NCBI GenBank assembly: GCA_028984105.1
Contig: CM054824.1
Coordinates: forward strand, 3,720,001-3,784,000
Reading direction: 5' to 3'
Length of the DNA: 64,000 nt
DNA from: Lavandula angustifolia
Lineage: Eukaryota > Streptophyta > Magnoliopsida > Lamiales > Lamiaceae
The position numbers were made by a program, and so were the translations under genes. How positions within the stretch are numbered: position 1 is the stretch's first letter; each line of letters opens with the position of its first letter. Of this stretch, positions 34,674 through 45,637 are shown piece by piece. Under the pieces are notes generated by a model. The model saw only the letters and a program-made list of their open reading frames with translations, ran no database searches and was not told the origin of the DNA.

Positions 34674-34875
34674 CTCCATCTGCTCCACTCCATTAGTCCA
34701 CTTTCTTTTCGTCACTGGAGATTAAGAAAGTTCGTTTGTTGTGCAAGGTAAAATGGATAATGTAGTGGGGTCCACTTGAATATATTAGAGTATTATTTTA
34801 AGTTAAAAAGGGAAAATGGACTAATGTAATGGAACTGCCAAAAAATAAAAGTGGTAATTGAAATGAACTATGGAG
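34674..34875. mobile_element. Stowaway-type MITE nested in the foldback element
   Basis: 202 bp, the same length as the copy at 11270-11471, flanked by TA on both sides. The ends are CTCCATCTGCTCCACTCC and, on the minus strand, CTCCATAGTTCATTTC. Inner matching words are TTAGTCCA near the left end and TGGACTAA near the right. More diverged than the 11-kb copy. Confidence 0.8.
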
Positions 34876-35300
34876 TAGATGAGTTGGTCCTTAAAATTAT
34901 TAATAATTAATTTTTTATTTTTAATTAAATTTTTTCGCTTACCAATAAAGTTATTTGAAAAAAACAAAAAAAAAACTAATGGTTTCCAAAAAAAAATTAG
35001 TTGAAAAAATTAATATTTTTCGAAATTTTTTTTTGAAAAAGTTAATTTTTTTCGAAAAAGATCACAATTTTAAAAATATTTTTTAAAAAAAAGTTCAGGT
35101 TTTATTTAAAAATTGGTACCGAATTTGTCCTTGAAACTTTTATTACGTGAATATTCATATGATTAACTTAAAATTTAATGTATGACTAATTTATCCAAAC
35201 TAAAAAACATTTGGGACCAATAAACTAAAAAAAATTAGGGTTCAATTCATCCAAACGAGCAAATATTGGGGATTATTTATGCTAATTTGCCTAAAACAAA

Positions 35301-36313
35301 AGTTTTGATCAAATAGGCTTTTAAGGTGGGTGATGGGGTGTTGCGGTTCTTCTTTATCTGATTTTTGTGTTTTGTGTTAATTTAAGCTTATTTAATGTTT
35401 TTGCAGATTCCAATTGAGAGGTGTGAACTTGCAAGGTATCGATTATTTTTTTTTCGGGTTTTCAACTTTCTAGTTTTCAGGTTTTGTCAAAATCAGAACT
35501 TTCATTGTTCAATCCCAAGGCCAATCAACTGATCTTCTTCATTTCTCCAGTATCTCCAATCAAGGTTTACTTAAGTTCTTCCTAGCTTTTTTTTTTCGTG
35601 GATTTAGTTTCTGTCTAAATGAATTTATGCCAATTCAGCCTCTGTTGCATCATGTAATTATGCTACATCTCTGTTGGGGTCCTTTTTTGTAAATTGTTTG
35701 ACATACGTCGATATCCAAGTTAGTTACCACTTGACATTATATAGATATAGTATCGATTTCGGTTAACTGTGAATGATTTGATTAGCTTAAATGAAGAATT
35801 ATGACCAATCTTATTTGAATACATCTCTCTTTATATGGACACTAATGTACTTAGAATCATCAATCATGATTGCAGAGTTTCATTGATTTATTGAATTTTT
35901 TGTTAGTCATGAAAAGTTGAGTCTGCACCATGGTGTATTCTTCAGAATCCTAAACTCATGTCATGCTTCGACTCATTGATTCAGGTCGTATTCTCGGATT
36001 TGGGCTTCGCATCTGGGATTCTTTTTGTTCGGGTAGGTTCGGACATTGAATTTGTTGTTTCAATATTTGTATTTCTCAAGAGAAGATTCACCAATTTTAC
36101 CTTCTTACTTTTTATCGGTATGCAACAATTCTCGGGATCCTCAACCGCCGAAAGGATCGCTTTAAAAACGGTTTATCTCGGCCAATTACCGCCTTTTTGC
36201 ATTTTATTTTATTCCAAGCGTTTTTTTATCTTTTGCAATTTATTTTATTCTAATTTTTTAATTTATTTATTATCTATCTTTTATAAATCTATATATCTCT
36301 CTCTCTATATATA
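35301..36313 (+). repeat. Flank unit U, copy 1 (target of Sirevirus A)
   Basis: From about 35925 (CATGGTGTATTCTTCAGAATC) to a (CT)n(TA)n tract at 36295-36313 this matches 52553-52985 closely. The short ORF in it is also present in the second copy but has no recognisable domain. Bases 35301-35920 hold nothing I recognise; an intron-acceptor-like TTTTTGCAG at 35399-35407 is present. Confidence 0.7.
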
Positions 36314-38038
36314 TGTTGGGTGATGTATTCAATCTCAGCATTTATCATACCTGTGGGAAACGACTCTATCTTCTATATCGAATCACGCCGCAGCCTCGTG
36401 CTCGAACTCGTTGAGAAGATTTGAAGATCCCAAAACCCTATCTCGACTGGGCGAACCATTCCTTTGTATTCGTATTGGCCTCTCGAGGTTTCGCACTCGA
36501 GACACTCGCTCCTCGGCCAAGGCGCCGCAGCTTATTTCCGCCTCAAGCCACCAGGCAGTAAGACTCGCTGATGCCGGACTCGCCAGAGCAAAGATACCGA
36601 AAGACTCAAAGATATCGACTCGCTAGAGCAAGATATCGAAAAGACTCAAGGGATACCGGACTCGCAGAGCAAGATAATGCGAGAGAGTCGGTGAACCGAA
36701 CTCGAGCAGAGTAGTTCACCGGACTCGTAGCCGATCATCGAGAGACTTATCTCAGCCAGCCTATCTATCGAATACTAGGTCGACTCAAGAACGGCAGATA
36801 GTCTTCAGGACTGCCGAATCTTTTGAAAGACAATCAGCATTGGCTACGTACGAGGAAGAGAGAAGTCGCCTGCTCCCCGTCTCGAAGCCTGCGCCTGCCT
36901 CAACCACTCCATCCACCTCAACGAATGACAAGCATACACGTGTCTTCTCACCCGCTAAAGCTCGCAGCCAACCTTTTACCTAAAAAAGGTGGGAAAGTAC
37001 ACTCGTTACCTTCACCAAAAGGGCCGTTTGCTACCAAAAAAGAGAGAGAGAAGAAGATCGTCTCCAACTGATCTATTTCAATCTCCCGCTCTATAAATAG
37101 AGGGATCATTCAAGATTAAAAAAAAAAAAAGAGAACGCGCGACCTAGAACACGAGAGAGCATTCAAACGAGCGATATTAACGACTCATGTCTTCCGCAAG
37201 AAACAACCGAGTTATCTCCGTGAAAGACTACATCCAGCTCAAAAGGAACCAAGCCGAACCGACATAAGCTTCTAGTATCCAAGCGACTCGACACTAACCT
37301 ATAGCTAAACCCTCACCTGCTCGTCGCTCTGCAGATAGCTACATTCTCGTTCCTTATCCCTCTAACCCTAAGCTCACTTGTTATATCCATAGCTTAGACA
37401 CATTTGAACCCAATCCTTATCAGATAAGGACTCCCTTCACCGTTGGAGAAGTTTGTCAAACACTTTAAGTTTGATAAGTGTTGTAAACCGAGACTCGGAT
37501 CGCATAAAAACCAAGACGCGGCTTTGGCTCAAACAGGAAGCCGACCGAGACTAACTCAGGATAATAAATAGCCTCCCGATCATTCGGGACAGTGGACGTA
37601 GGATTTGGAGCGATATCCGAACCACTTTAAAAATCCCGTGTCTCTTATCGCTTTCTTAACCGTCGCAGATTGATTTTACTATTCATACCGAACATCATAT
37701 TTAAAATCAATCAACCGTCTCAAAGATACCGAACTCTTAATCTACCGAACCGAGACTTAAAACGCTTTCTCACAAAACCGATTTCGGGGCCTACACTATT
37801 CCGCGCACCGAACTCTTACCGTAGATACTGGACTCCCGACGTAGTCGCTAGCGTATCTCGCCGAGCCGAGCACTTTAGCCTTTAACTCGATTCGTAACAC
37901 TGTTCCGTCCGGGTTCATTGCCGAACCGCTTTACGCCGACACCATCCTCGAATAGGACCGCTCGAGTTCGAAATTGAGAAATCGAATCGTGTGTATTCAC
38001 CCCCCCTCTACACCCGACCGTACACTCCTGGACCAACA
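36314..38038 (+). mobile_element. 5' LTR of Sirevirus A
   Basis: 1,725 bp from TGTTGGGTGATG to GGACCAACA. A TATA box CTATAAATAG at 37091-37100 defines the likely transcription start region. It contains GTGGACGTAGGATTTG at about 37593 and the C-rich tract before the end. Compared with the 3' LTR it carries many CTG-to-CCG and CAG-to-CG differences. Confidence 0.92.
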
Positions 38039-38040
38039 AT

Positions 38041-38051
38041 TGGTATCGAGC
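38041..38051 (+). other. Primer binding site, tRNA-Met (Sirevirus A)
   Basis: TGGTATCGAGC two bases after the LTR. It differs from the plant initiator tRNA-Met complement by loss of the A within a CAG. The same loss is seen in element B. Confidence 0.8.
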
Positions 38052-38167
38052 AGGAGTTCTTCGACTCTTGTTATCTTTGAGACTCGGTCTATTCGAACGG
38101 ATCCGAGGGAAAACGTTTTTCACCGCATATCACTCTACATTCATATCTATATTCCTCACGGCCGATA

Positions 38168-39250
38168 TGTCGGTATAAGGATGGTACCCATGTTCTCGGG
38201 GAGAATTACGGAGTACGGCGAGTCGAATGGAAGCACATCCGACATCCCTCCATGACAATAACGACCAAGTGCTTGAAGATGGAACTATCGCTCCCATGAT
38301 CGATAGTGTCGTAACTCAGACCAAGCTCAAGGAGGAGGAATGGGGACCGGGAAGAAGATTCCCAAAGACAAGTCTCTTCACTTCGAGGAGAAGAAGCTTC
38401 ACAACTTAGACCGTGTTGCCGCGTAAACGCCATACCGACCACCCTTAGTGATTCTTATCTTGGCGTGGTTCGTGAATGCAAGACCGCTAAAGAACTCGGG
38501 ATGCTTCTGCGCTACCGAGCCGAGGGACCCGAAGATTAAAGCCAACAAATTAGCGCTGGAACTCCAAAGCCGGAAAGCTTGTCTCTCATGCCCGGGATAA
38601 AATCGAAGATCTAAACGCCGGATTTACCAATCGATGAACTCTATCAACGGGCCGGGAAAGACATTCAAGAACCGAGAGATGAATCAAGATTCTCGAGGGC
38701 ACCGCCGGACGGACACCGGACACCTTTTGCCACTCTATTGCGACATTCCGACTTAGATGCCGTATCTCCCGACCATATCTTTTCGTAATTACAGTGCAGG
38801 AGTTTGAGTTCGATGCACCTCAAAGAAAGCAGAGCCAAGCCGACACAAAAATCGACCATGCTTTCAAAGCATCACAAGACAAAGATCTCCAAAGAACGAG
38901 CAAAACGACGAGTAAGACCGAACATTCACTCAATGATCTACAAGAAGGAAGTCTCGCCGTAGTATGCGCCGCCGTAAAGTATCAAAAGGAGAAGGAGCGA
39001 CGTAAAAGCGACTAAAGCCTATCGGGAAACAAAAGGTAAGTCAAATTATATGTCGAAACACACTCCCGACTCACAATCTTCCCGAATGCGTAAAGAAAGA
39101 TGACTCTAACCATCAAAGAATAGCGAAAGCAAAGAAGAAAGAGTCATCGCTTGTTACAACCGCAAGAAGCCTGGACATTATCGCATGATTGTCCCTGAGC
39201 TCGAGAAGGCCGAACGCGGCAAAGACGTAAGGCAAGGAGAGAGAAATTCG
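38168..39250 (+). pseudogene. gag remnant of Sirevirus A
   Basis: Starts ATGTCGGTATAAGG, parallel to the element B gag start at 54826. Frames with SKTEHSLNDLQEGSLA (about 38915-38960) and CYNRKKPGHY (about 39150-39180) show capsid and zinc-knuckle regions. The knuckle lacks its second Cys (Arg instead). Frames change every 50-150 bp. Confidence 0.75.
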
Positions 39251-40449
39251 CCCGTAAAAGACAATCCTACATAGTCGGCGAAATCTCGCACGACTCGAAG
39301 AGGTCGACTCCTTTACGGGATTCATCCGACGATGAAGCGCCTTTCATGGCCTTAGAGCTTGAAGTCAAGAATCACCGAAAAGCGCATGATGGCAAGCGAA
39401 GAGGACGAGGTAAATTCTCATGAACCACTTAACTCCTCTTCACACCGCACACACGACACTATTTCAAAAAGTGCGATGAGAATTTGGACGTCGCAACCGC
39501 ATACGAAGAACTGCTCGACGAACAAATTCGAGATGAGTCTCGCAGCCAAAAGCAAGACTCTTCGTGAGTCGGATACCCCGAAAATAGAGAATCGTAGACT
39601 TTCTCAGGAGAGTCGCTGCTACCGAGGCCGAAGGACTCGTGTTGAGACTCGTGGAGGAGATAAACTCTCTCGATGGCCAAGTCTCGACATCAAGAAGATC
39701 GGATTTCACCTTTGACTCAATGACTCGACTCGTAAAGATATCGAATCGAAGTCCGCCCCAAGCAAGAAATGTCGGACTTCGATCGAGCACGACATACCGA
39801 AGAAGAGTGATGATGTCTCGGAGGAGCCCGATGACCGAGAGGTACATGGGTGCCGAGAAGAAATTAGAAGCTATGCTAGCAAGCAATAAGCCAAAGCACT
39901 GCAAGGAAGGACTTGATTCAGCCTAGGAGCTTCCACATCCGCCCCCAGCACACCTCGGAGCACGGCTTGCCGATAGATTTGTTCGAGGGGAGACTATCAA
40001 CGCAGTATATACCGAACCCCCTAGCAAAGAACAAACAAAGATGAAAGCACCTCATCCCACACATCGCATTCCGACAAGAAGATCGGCCAAGAAACCCCGG
40101 GCCTGGCCAAGGGGGAACCAAGAAATCAAAATTGGTAGACAAGATGACCTCCAAAGCCGACACATCCAATGCTAGATGGGTCATACTATTATGAACCTAT
40201 AGTCGAAGAGGCTCCAAAAGTCGAAGAAAAAGAAAGCCACACGTAAGGCTAAGGTCAAGAATCCACCAACTCGTAAGATCGACTCCCGAATCTCGTAAGC
40301 CTCGAAGTCACCTTTGACCAGCCTAAGGGTCGATATGTTGACTCTAATGGAAAGAAAATGTCTAAAACCACCAGGCTGTTAGACATAGATTTGGGGTTAT
40401 GAAAACTAACATCTAAGGACCCAAAATCAAAATAAAGGGTACCCGAATA

Positions 40450-41850
40450 TAATTCTGCGTTTGCGTGCGTAAAGACCCATGGTATGTGGACAAGCCTGAT
40501 GCTCAAGACACAATGACATACCAAAGGAGTCTCCATCAAGAATTATATCACCGAAGAAGGACCCGTAACCGAGCTTGGAGATAATGCCAAAGTGCTACAC
40601 GAGAGGATATGGAACACTCAAAGATAGAACTCGCTAAAGTTCCAAGAGTATCATATGTTGAAGGACTTCAAAGATAATCTTCTCTCGTTAGTCAATTTTG
40701 TGATAACTCAAATAGGAGTGATTTTTACGCCGGGTTTCCGCGATGTTATTGATAAATCCACAGGGAAAACAGGCTGTTTTCGTGCTCGCACGCAAAGAAC
40801 ATATATGTGGCTCGATCGGAACTCCACCACCAAACCTCGAAGCTTGCTTATCGGGCGAAGAATGACAACCGCACTGGTGGCTACTCACCATCTCAACTTT
40901 AAGACGCCCCAACAAGCTTCGCAAGAAACACTCTATAATAGTGGACCGCCGAATGAAGTATTCAAAGAAAGACACTCGCGGTGAAGCATGTCCGAAGGGA
41001 AAGCAAACAAGGAATCAAAATCCTCCGGGGCCTCCATCGCCTTCCACTGATGGAATCCTTCACTGCTACATACGGATTTGTTCTGGCCCGGGGCCTCACC
41101 AAATGACGATCGTAGGCGTAAAAATACGTGATTAGTGGTCATAGATGACTACTCGTGCTACACATGGGTCATATTCATCACAACAATAAGTCTCGACGCC
41201 AAAACAGAGTTACCAACGCTTCAAAAGCTCAAGTGTCGAAAAGAAACACCAAGATCGAAAATACGTTCCCGTACATGTAGGAACCGAGTTCCTTTAATTC
41301 CATTGTAAAGGAGTTCTCGCAGCGTAAGGAATGAGCACGAGACTTCACCTGCACGCACACCTCACTGCCACAGTAACGGGAGTTGCCGAACGAAAGAACA
41401 GTAACTCTAAAAGAGGGGCAGCTAGACTCTACTCGGGCAGCACTCGTGGACTCCCAACCAAATTCTCGGGGTAGAAGCTACTGATACCGCATGTTATACT
41501 CGTAATAGATCTCTACCGACAAAGCAAGAGATAAGAGAACACCATATGAACTATGTGGAACTGCGTAGAAGCCTTCTCTATCTTATTTCCATATTTTTGG
41601 TTGTTCATGCTTTATCCACAATAACGGGAAAGATCAAGCCGAAGACTTTGATAGCAAGTCGATCAGTGGAGTATTCTTAGGATACTCCCTGTCAAAAAGC
41701 TTTCGTAGTATTCAATTATCTGACTCTTTCATGCGGAGGAAAGCCCTCATGTTGTTTTTAACGAAGTCTGCTACCCAAGACAAAGAGCAATAACTCAAAT
41801 TCCCGAATCCGAGGACATCGCAAGCGCCACAGGATCTAAGCTTAAAAGAC
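40450..41850 (+). pseudogene. Protease and integrase remnant of Sirevirus A
   Basis: PWYVDK at about 40477 marks the protease active-site region, altered after the Asp. MLKDFKDNLLSLVNFV and GFRDVIDKSTGKTGCF precede the integrase. EACPKGKQTRNQNPP (about 40983) is the pre-integrase zinc domain end. FHIFGC-like and VFLGYS-like segments near 41590-41680 mark the integrase C-terminus. Heavily frame-shifted. Confidence 0.75.
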
Positions 41851-42339
41851 AAATTGAAAAAAGATCCAACCCATGTTGGGATGATGATTCGACGAAGAAA
41901 TCAAGACAAATCTACCGGATCTCAACCACCGAGCAGTAGTCGAGCTGTATTGATTCTCCCTAACGTAATCAATCCTGTGTAACTCGTCGATGAGGAAACC
42001 GTAGAGGTAATCGAGACCACCACTACCGAGAATAACAACTCAAGGGGAACGCCTAGTAATGTTCCCGAGCCGAATGCCCCCGAACCCGCGACTCAAGATC
42101 ATACTCTTACCACTCGAAATTCTTCAATCTCGTAATAGTACAACTCTAAATGCCTAACTCACCTACTATCTCGTGTTGAACAAATTTCGTGATGAAGAGT
42201 TAAAACATCGTGAGATCGCGGGCTAGATGCTCACACCGCTAATCTTATAATTCGGAGATCCTTCAAGACATGTCAAGACAAGATCCAGATTCTCGTCAAG
42301 GAGAAAGCGCATTATTTTCCCCGCTTCTTGTCTAACAAG

Positions 42340-43279
42340 AGCCTCGTATTTACGAGGATGCACTTAAAGATGCCGAGTCCGGATTATTTCGTGCTATGCA
42401 GAAGAGCCAACCGGGCTCACGAGAAACGAAGTATGGGAGCTTGTAGCATTACCCCGACATCAACACTGTCATTGGGAACCTAAACGGGTCCTCAAAAACA
42501 AGCGAGATGAAAACAATGTTATAGTAAGGAACAAAGCAAGACTCGTGGCTAAAGGCTACCGTCTGCCGAAGCGGATAGGGATTTCCGATGAGACGTTCGT
42601 CTCCGGGCCCTTGCAAGATCGAGGCAATCGACTATTCCCGGCCTACGCAACACATCAACGATTCAGTAGTTTATCAAATAGACGTGAAGTCCGCGTTCGA
42701 ACGGCGTGTTGAAAGAAGAAGTCTATGTGGAACAACCGCCCGGCTTTCAGAGAATGGACATCAAGTATATAGATCTTTGAGAAGGCTCTATACTCAGTTA
42801 AAACAAGCACCTGTGGCTTGGTACGATACCCCCGTCTGAGTTTCTTCTTCGTAAAGGTTTTCGTAAAAGCAAATAGAGACCGCACTCTATTCAAAGATTC
42901 GACCGGAAGAAAGACTTATTACTTGTGCAGATCTACGCGGATGACATTATATTCGGATCAAAGAATGTCATCACGTGTCGCAATTTGAAAAGATGATGAA
43001 GGATAAGTTCGAGATGTCGATGATGGGTGAAATGAACTACTTCCTTGGTTTTCGCCAAGCAATCCGAAAAGGGAACGTTCATCAACCAAGGCAAATACAC
43101 TCGAGACCTCATCAAAAGATTGCTACCGTGACATCCGCAAACCTATCAAGATCCCGAAGGAACACGAATATGAAAAATCGATCTCGATAAAGGTCAGGGA
43201 GTACCAAGAGTCAAACTCAATACCGCGCTATAATCGGGTTCTTTATTATATCCAACAGCCTACCGCCCCACACATAACT
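42340..43279 (+). pseudogene. Reverse transcriptase remnant left of the gap
   Basis: Broken frames equivalent to NEVWEL, KGY, VYQIDVKSAF, YADDIIFGS (catalytic box, about 42940) and DKFEMSMMGEMNYFLGF. The last 560 bp duplicate the first 547 bp on the right of the gap, with extra indels. Confidence 0.85.
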
Positions 43280-43779
43280 NNNNNNNNNNNNNNNNNNNNN
43301 NNNNNNNNNNNNNNNNNNNNNNNNNNNNNNNNNNNNNNNNNNNNNNNNNNNNNNNNNNNNNNNNNNNNNNNNNNNNNNNNNNNNNNNNNNNNNNNNNNNN
43401 NNNNNNNNNNNNNNNNNNNNNNNNNNNNNNNNNNNNNNNNNNNNNNNNNNNNNNNNNNNNNNNNNNNNNNNNNNNNNNNNNNNNNNNNNNNNNNNNNNNN
43501 NNNNNNNNNNNNNNNNNNNNNNNNNNNNNNNNNNNNNNNNNNNNNNNNNNNNNNNNNNNNNNNNNNNNNNNNNNNNNNNNNNNNNNNNNNNNNNNNNNNN
43601 NNNNNNNNNNNNNNNNNNNNNNNNNNNNNNNNNNNNNNNNNNNNNNNNNNNNNNNNNNNNNNNNNNNNNNNNNNNNNNNNNNNNNNNNNNNNNNNNNNNN
43701 NNNNNNNNNNNNNNNNNNNNNNNNNNNNNNNNNNNNNNNNNNNNNNNNNNNNNNNNNNNNNNNNNNNNNNNNNNNNNNN
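43280..43779. other. Assembly gap (500 N)
   Basis: Exactly 500 unknown bases, a conventional placeholder size. The sequence ends on both sides overlap in the retrotransposon coordinate (see findings), so the true missing length may be zero or negative. Confidence 0.98.
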
Positions 43780-43780
43780 A

Positions 43781-44941
43781 GTCTATGTGGAACAACCGCC
43801 CGGCTTTCAGCAGGGACATCAAGTATATAGACTTAGAAAGGCTCTATACGGGTTAAAACAAGCACCCAGGGCTTGGTACGATACCCTGTCTGAGTTTCTT
43901 CTTCAGAAAGGTTTTCAGAAAGGCACAGTAGACCGCACTCTATTCAGCATTCGACTGGAAGAAGACTTATTACTTGTGCAGATCTACGTGGATGACATTA
44001 TATTCGGATCAAAGAATGTCATCATGTGTCAGCAATTTGAAAAGATGATGAAGGATAAGTTCGAGATGTCGATGATGGGTGAAATGAACTACTTCCTTGG
44101 TTTTCAAGTCAAGCAATCCGAAAAGGGAACGTTCATCAACCAAGGCAAATACACTCGAGACCTCATCAAAAGATTCGGCTGCACATCCGGCAAACCTATC
44201 AAGATCCCGATGAACACGAATATGAAAATCGATCTTGATAAAGAGGGAGTATCAGTAGATCAAACTGAATACCGTGCTATAATTGGTTCTTTATTATATC
44301 TAACAGCTACTCGTCCTGACATAACTTATGCTGTAGGTGTCTGTGCTCGATTTCAGGCGAATCCCAAGCAGAGTCATATGGACTCAGCAAAGAAGATTCT
44401 CCGCTATCTACGAGGAACACCTGACATGGGTTTATGGTATCCAGCTGATGATAATATTGAACTAACTGGTTATTCCGATGCCGACTATGCAGGATGTAGA
44501 ATAGACCGAAAATCAACTTCAGGAACATGTCAGTTCCTTGGCAGCAAGCTGATCTCATGGTTTTCAAAGAAACAACACTCAGTGGCCACGTCGACTACTG
44601 AAGCTGAATACATGGCTGCTGGAAGTTGTTGCGCCCAAATCTTTTGGCTGAGACAGCAGCTGAGAGATTATGACGTCATTCCGAATGAAGTGCCGATCTT
44701 CTGCGATAGTACCAGTACTATTGCAATCACTCAGAATCCTGTTCTTCACACAAGATGCAAGCACGTGGACATCAGACATCACTTCATTCGTGACCATGTC
44801 GAAAAGAAGGATATCAGAATGGAAAAGATCCATACTGACAAACAAAGGGCTGATATACTGACCAAGCCTCTAGCTGAATCCAGATTCAGAGAACTTTCAG
44901 TAGAGCTAGGTCTGCTGGACCCTACTGACCCCAATCAGTAA
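43781..44941 (+). CDS. Reverse transcriptase and RNase H of Sirevirus A (3' part, open)
   Basis: Open from the contig edge to a stop at 44941 (about 386 codons). The first codons read VYVEQPPGFQQGHQVYRL. The RT catalytic motif YVDDIIFGS lies about 70 residues in. TRPDITYAVGV marks the RT end. Copia RNase H follows with DADYAG, TTEAEYMAA and FCDSTS, which carry the catalytic acidic residues, then HVDIRHHF and KPLAESRF near the C-terminus. This is the cleanest pol frame in the window and looks functional over this stretch. The N-terminal part lies across the gap and is broken. Confidence 0.92.
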   Translation, partial: VYVEQPPGFQQGHQVYRLRKALYGLKQAPRAWYDTLSEFLLQKGFQKGTVDRTLFSIRLEEDLLLVQIYVDDIIFGSKNVIMCQQFEKMMKDKFEMSMMGEMNYFLGFQVKQSEKGTFINQGKYTRDLIKRFGCTSGKPIKIPMNTNMKIDLDKEGVSVDQTEYRAIIGSLLYLTATRPDITYAVGVCARFQANPKQSHMDSAKKILRYLRGTPDMGLWYPADDNIELTGYSDADYAGCRIDRKSTSGTCQFLGSKLISWFSKKQHSVATSTTEAEYMAAGSCCAQIFWLRQQLRDYDVIPNEVPIFCDSTSTIAITQNPVLHTRCKHVDIRHHFIRDHVEKKDIRMEKIHTDKQRADILTKPLAESRFRELSVELGLLDPTDPNQ

Positions 44942-45637
44942 TAAGGTTTCAGGAGAGGAACATTCCAGTGAGGGGGAATGACCACTCTCAGTACTGAGTA
45001 AGTTCAGTACATAGAGATTCAGAAAACCATCTACACGAGGTATCAGCTGACTACTATGTTCAGCTGACAGGTTTGCGTATCTCTACTCTAGTATCTAATG
45101 CAACAATGATAAGCATTTATTATGGAGATTCAGCATGATTTAAATATCTCTTAGTTTGTCATTTATTGATAACAGATTACATTTAATACACGACATTCTA
45201 TGCACAACTTTGCTGAACTCTGTGCGCATTAAATGCATGTCTTATCATAGTTACTCTTTAGGCATGTTTACAACTTGCATTGACTTAGACGGCTTTTGTG
45301 ATCATTACCTTTTATAATATTGAATCTTAACCGTCCATCTCATAAAGTAGGTTTAAACTCGAGCCTTAGATCGATAACTGTTCATCTTCTAGACATGTAC
45401 ATATTTCGATCAAATCTTAAGAACCGCCATATTCGCACTTAACATTTCGATCATATCTTACCTCCGAAAATTCCGAGAATACCTTTGTGCAAAAACCCTC
45501 ATTTGCTTACTTTCTCCTCGATCAAATTCTCGGTATGCCTACATGTAGTTACTTATGTGTTGATCATTATTGATTAGTATCATATATAAAAAGTTTATTT
45601 AAATCGATACTGATAACAACTCCATGTGACAGGTACA
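44942..45637 (+). other. Spacer between pol and the envelope-like ORF (Sirevirus A)
   Basis: About 700 bp without ORFs, strongly conserved with the element B spacer (60513-61213). Ends in TGACAG|GTACA just before the envelope-like ATG, a candidate 3' splice site. Confidence 0.7.

Larger units (their letters stand above)
33890..35300. mobile_element. Large foldback (long inverted repeat) element
   Basis: The outer arms are inverted copies of each other over at least 250 bp. The left arm runs GGCACAAATGGTCC, ..TTTATTGGTCC.., AGTTTGGATAAAT, TTAAATTTTAAGTTA and AATAAAAGTTTC. The right arm on the minus strand gives GGCAAATTAGC, ..TTTATTGGTCC.., AGTTTGGATAAAT, TTAAATTTTAAGTTAA and AATAAAAGTTTC in the same order. 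The interior is extremely A/T-rich and holds a GC-rich inverted repeat and a Stowaway. No transposase. I could not define a target duplication, so exact ends and superfamily are open. Confidence 0.75.

Noticed and set aside
35958..36323. ORF (MSCFDSLIQV...) also present at 52580-52732 with near-identical protein
   Set aside because: Conservation is explained by the recent DNA duplication of unit U; no domain and hydrophobic low-complexity tail over microsatellite. Not called a gene.
38168..43279. RIP-like or deamination decay as cause of the frame damage
   Set aside because: The dominant changes are CTG to CCG and CAG to CGG or CG, opposite in direction to C-to-T deamination.
43217..43822. 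Long minus-strand ORF spanning the N gap
   Set aside because: It is open only because Ns carry no stop codons; the flanking residues are antisense to RT.
44307..44845. Minus-strand ORFs opposite the RNase H region (also 60150-60416)
   Set aside because: Antisense shadows of the conserved pol frame, repeated in each element copy.
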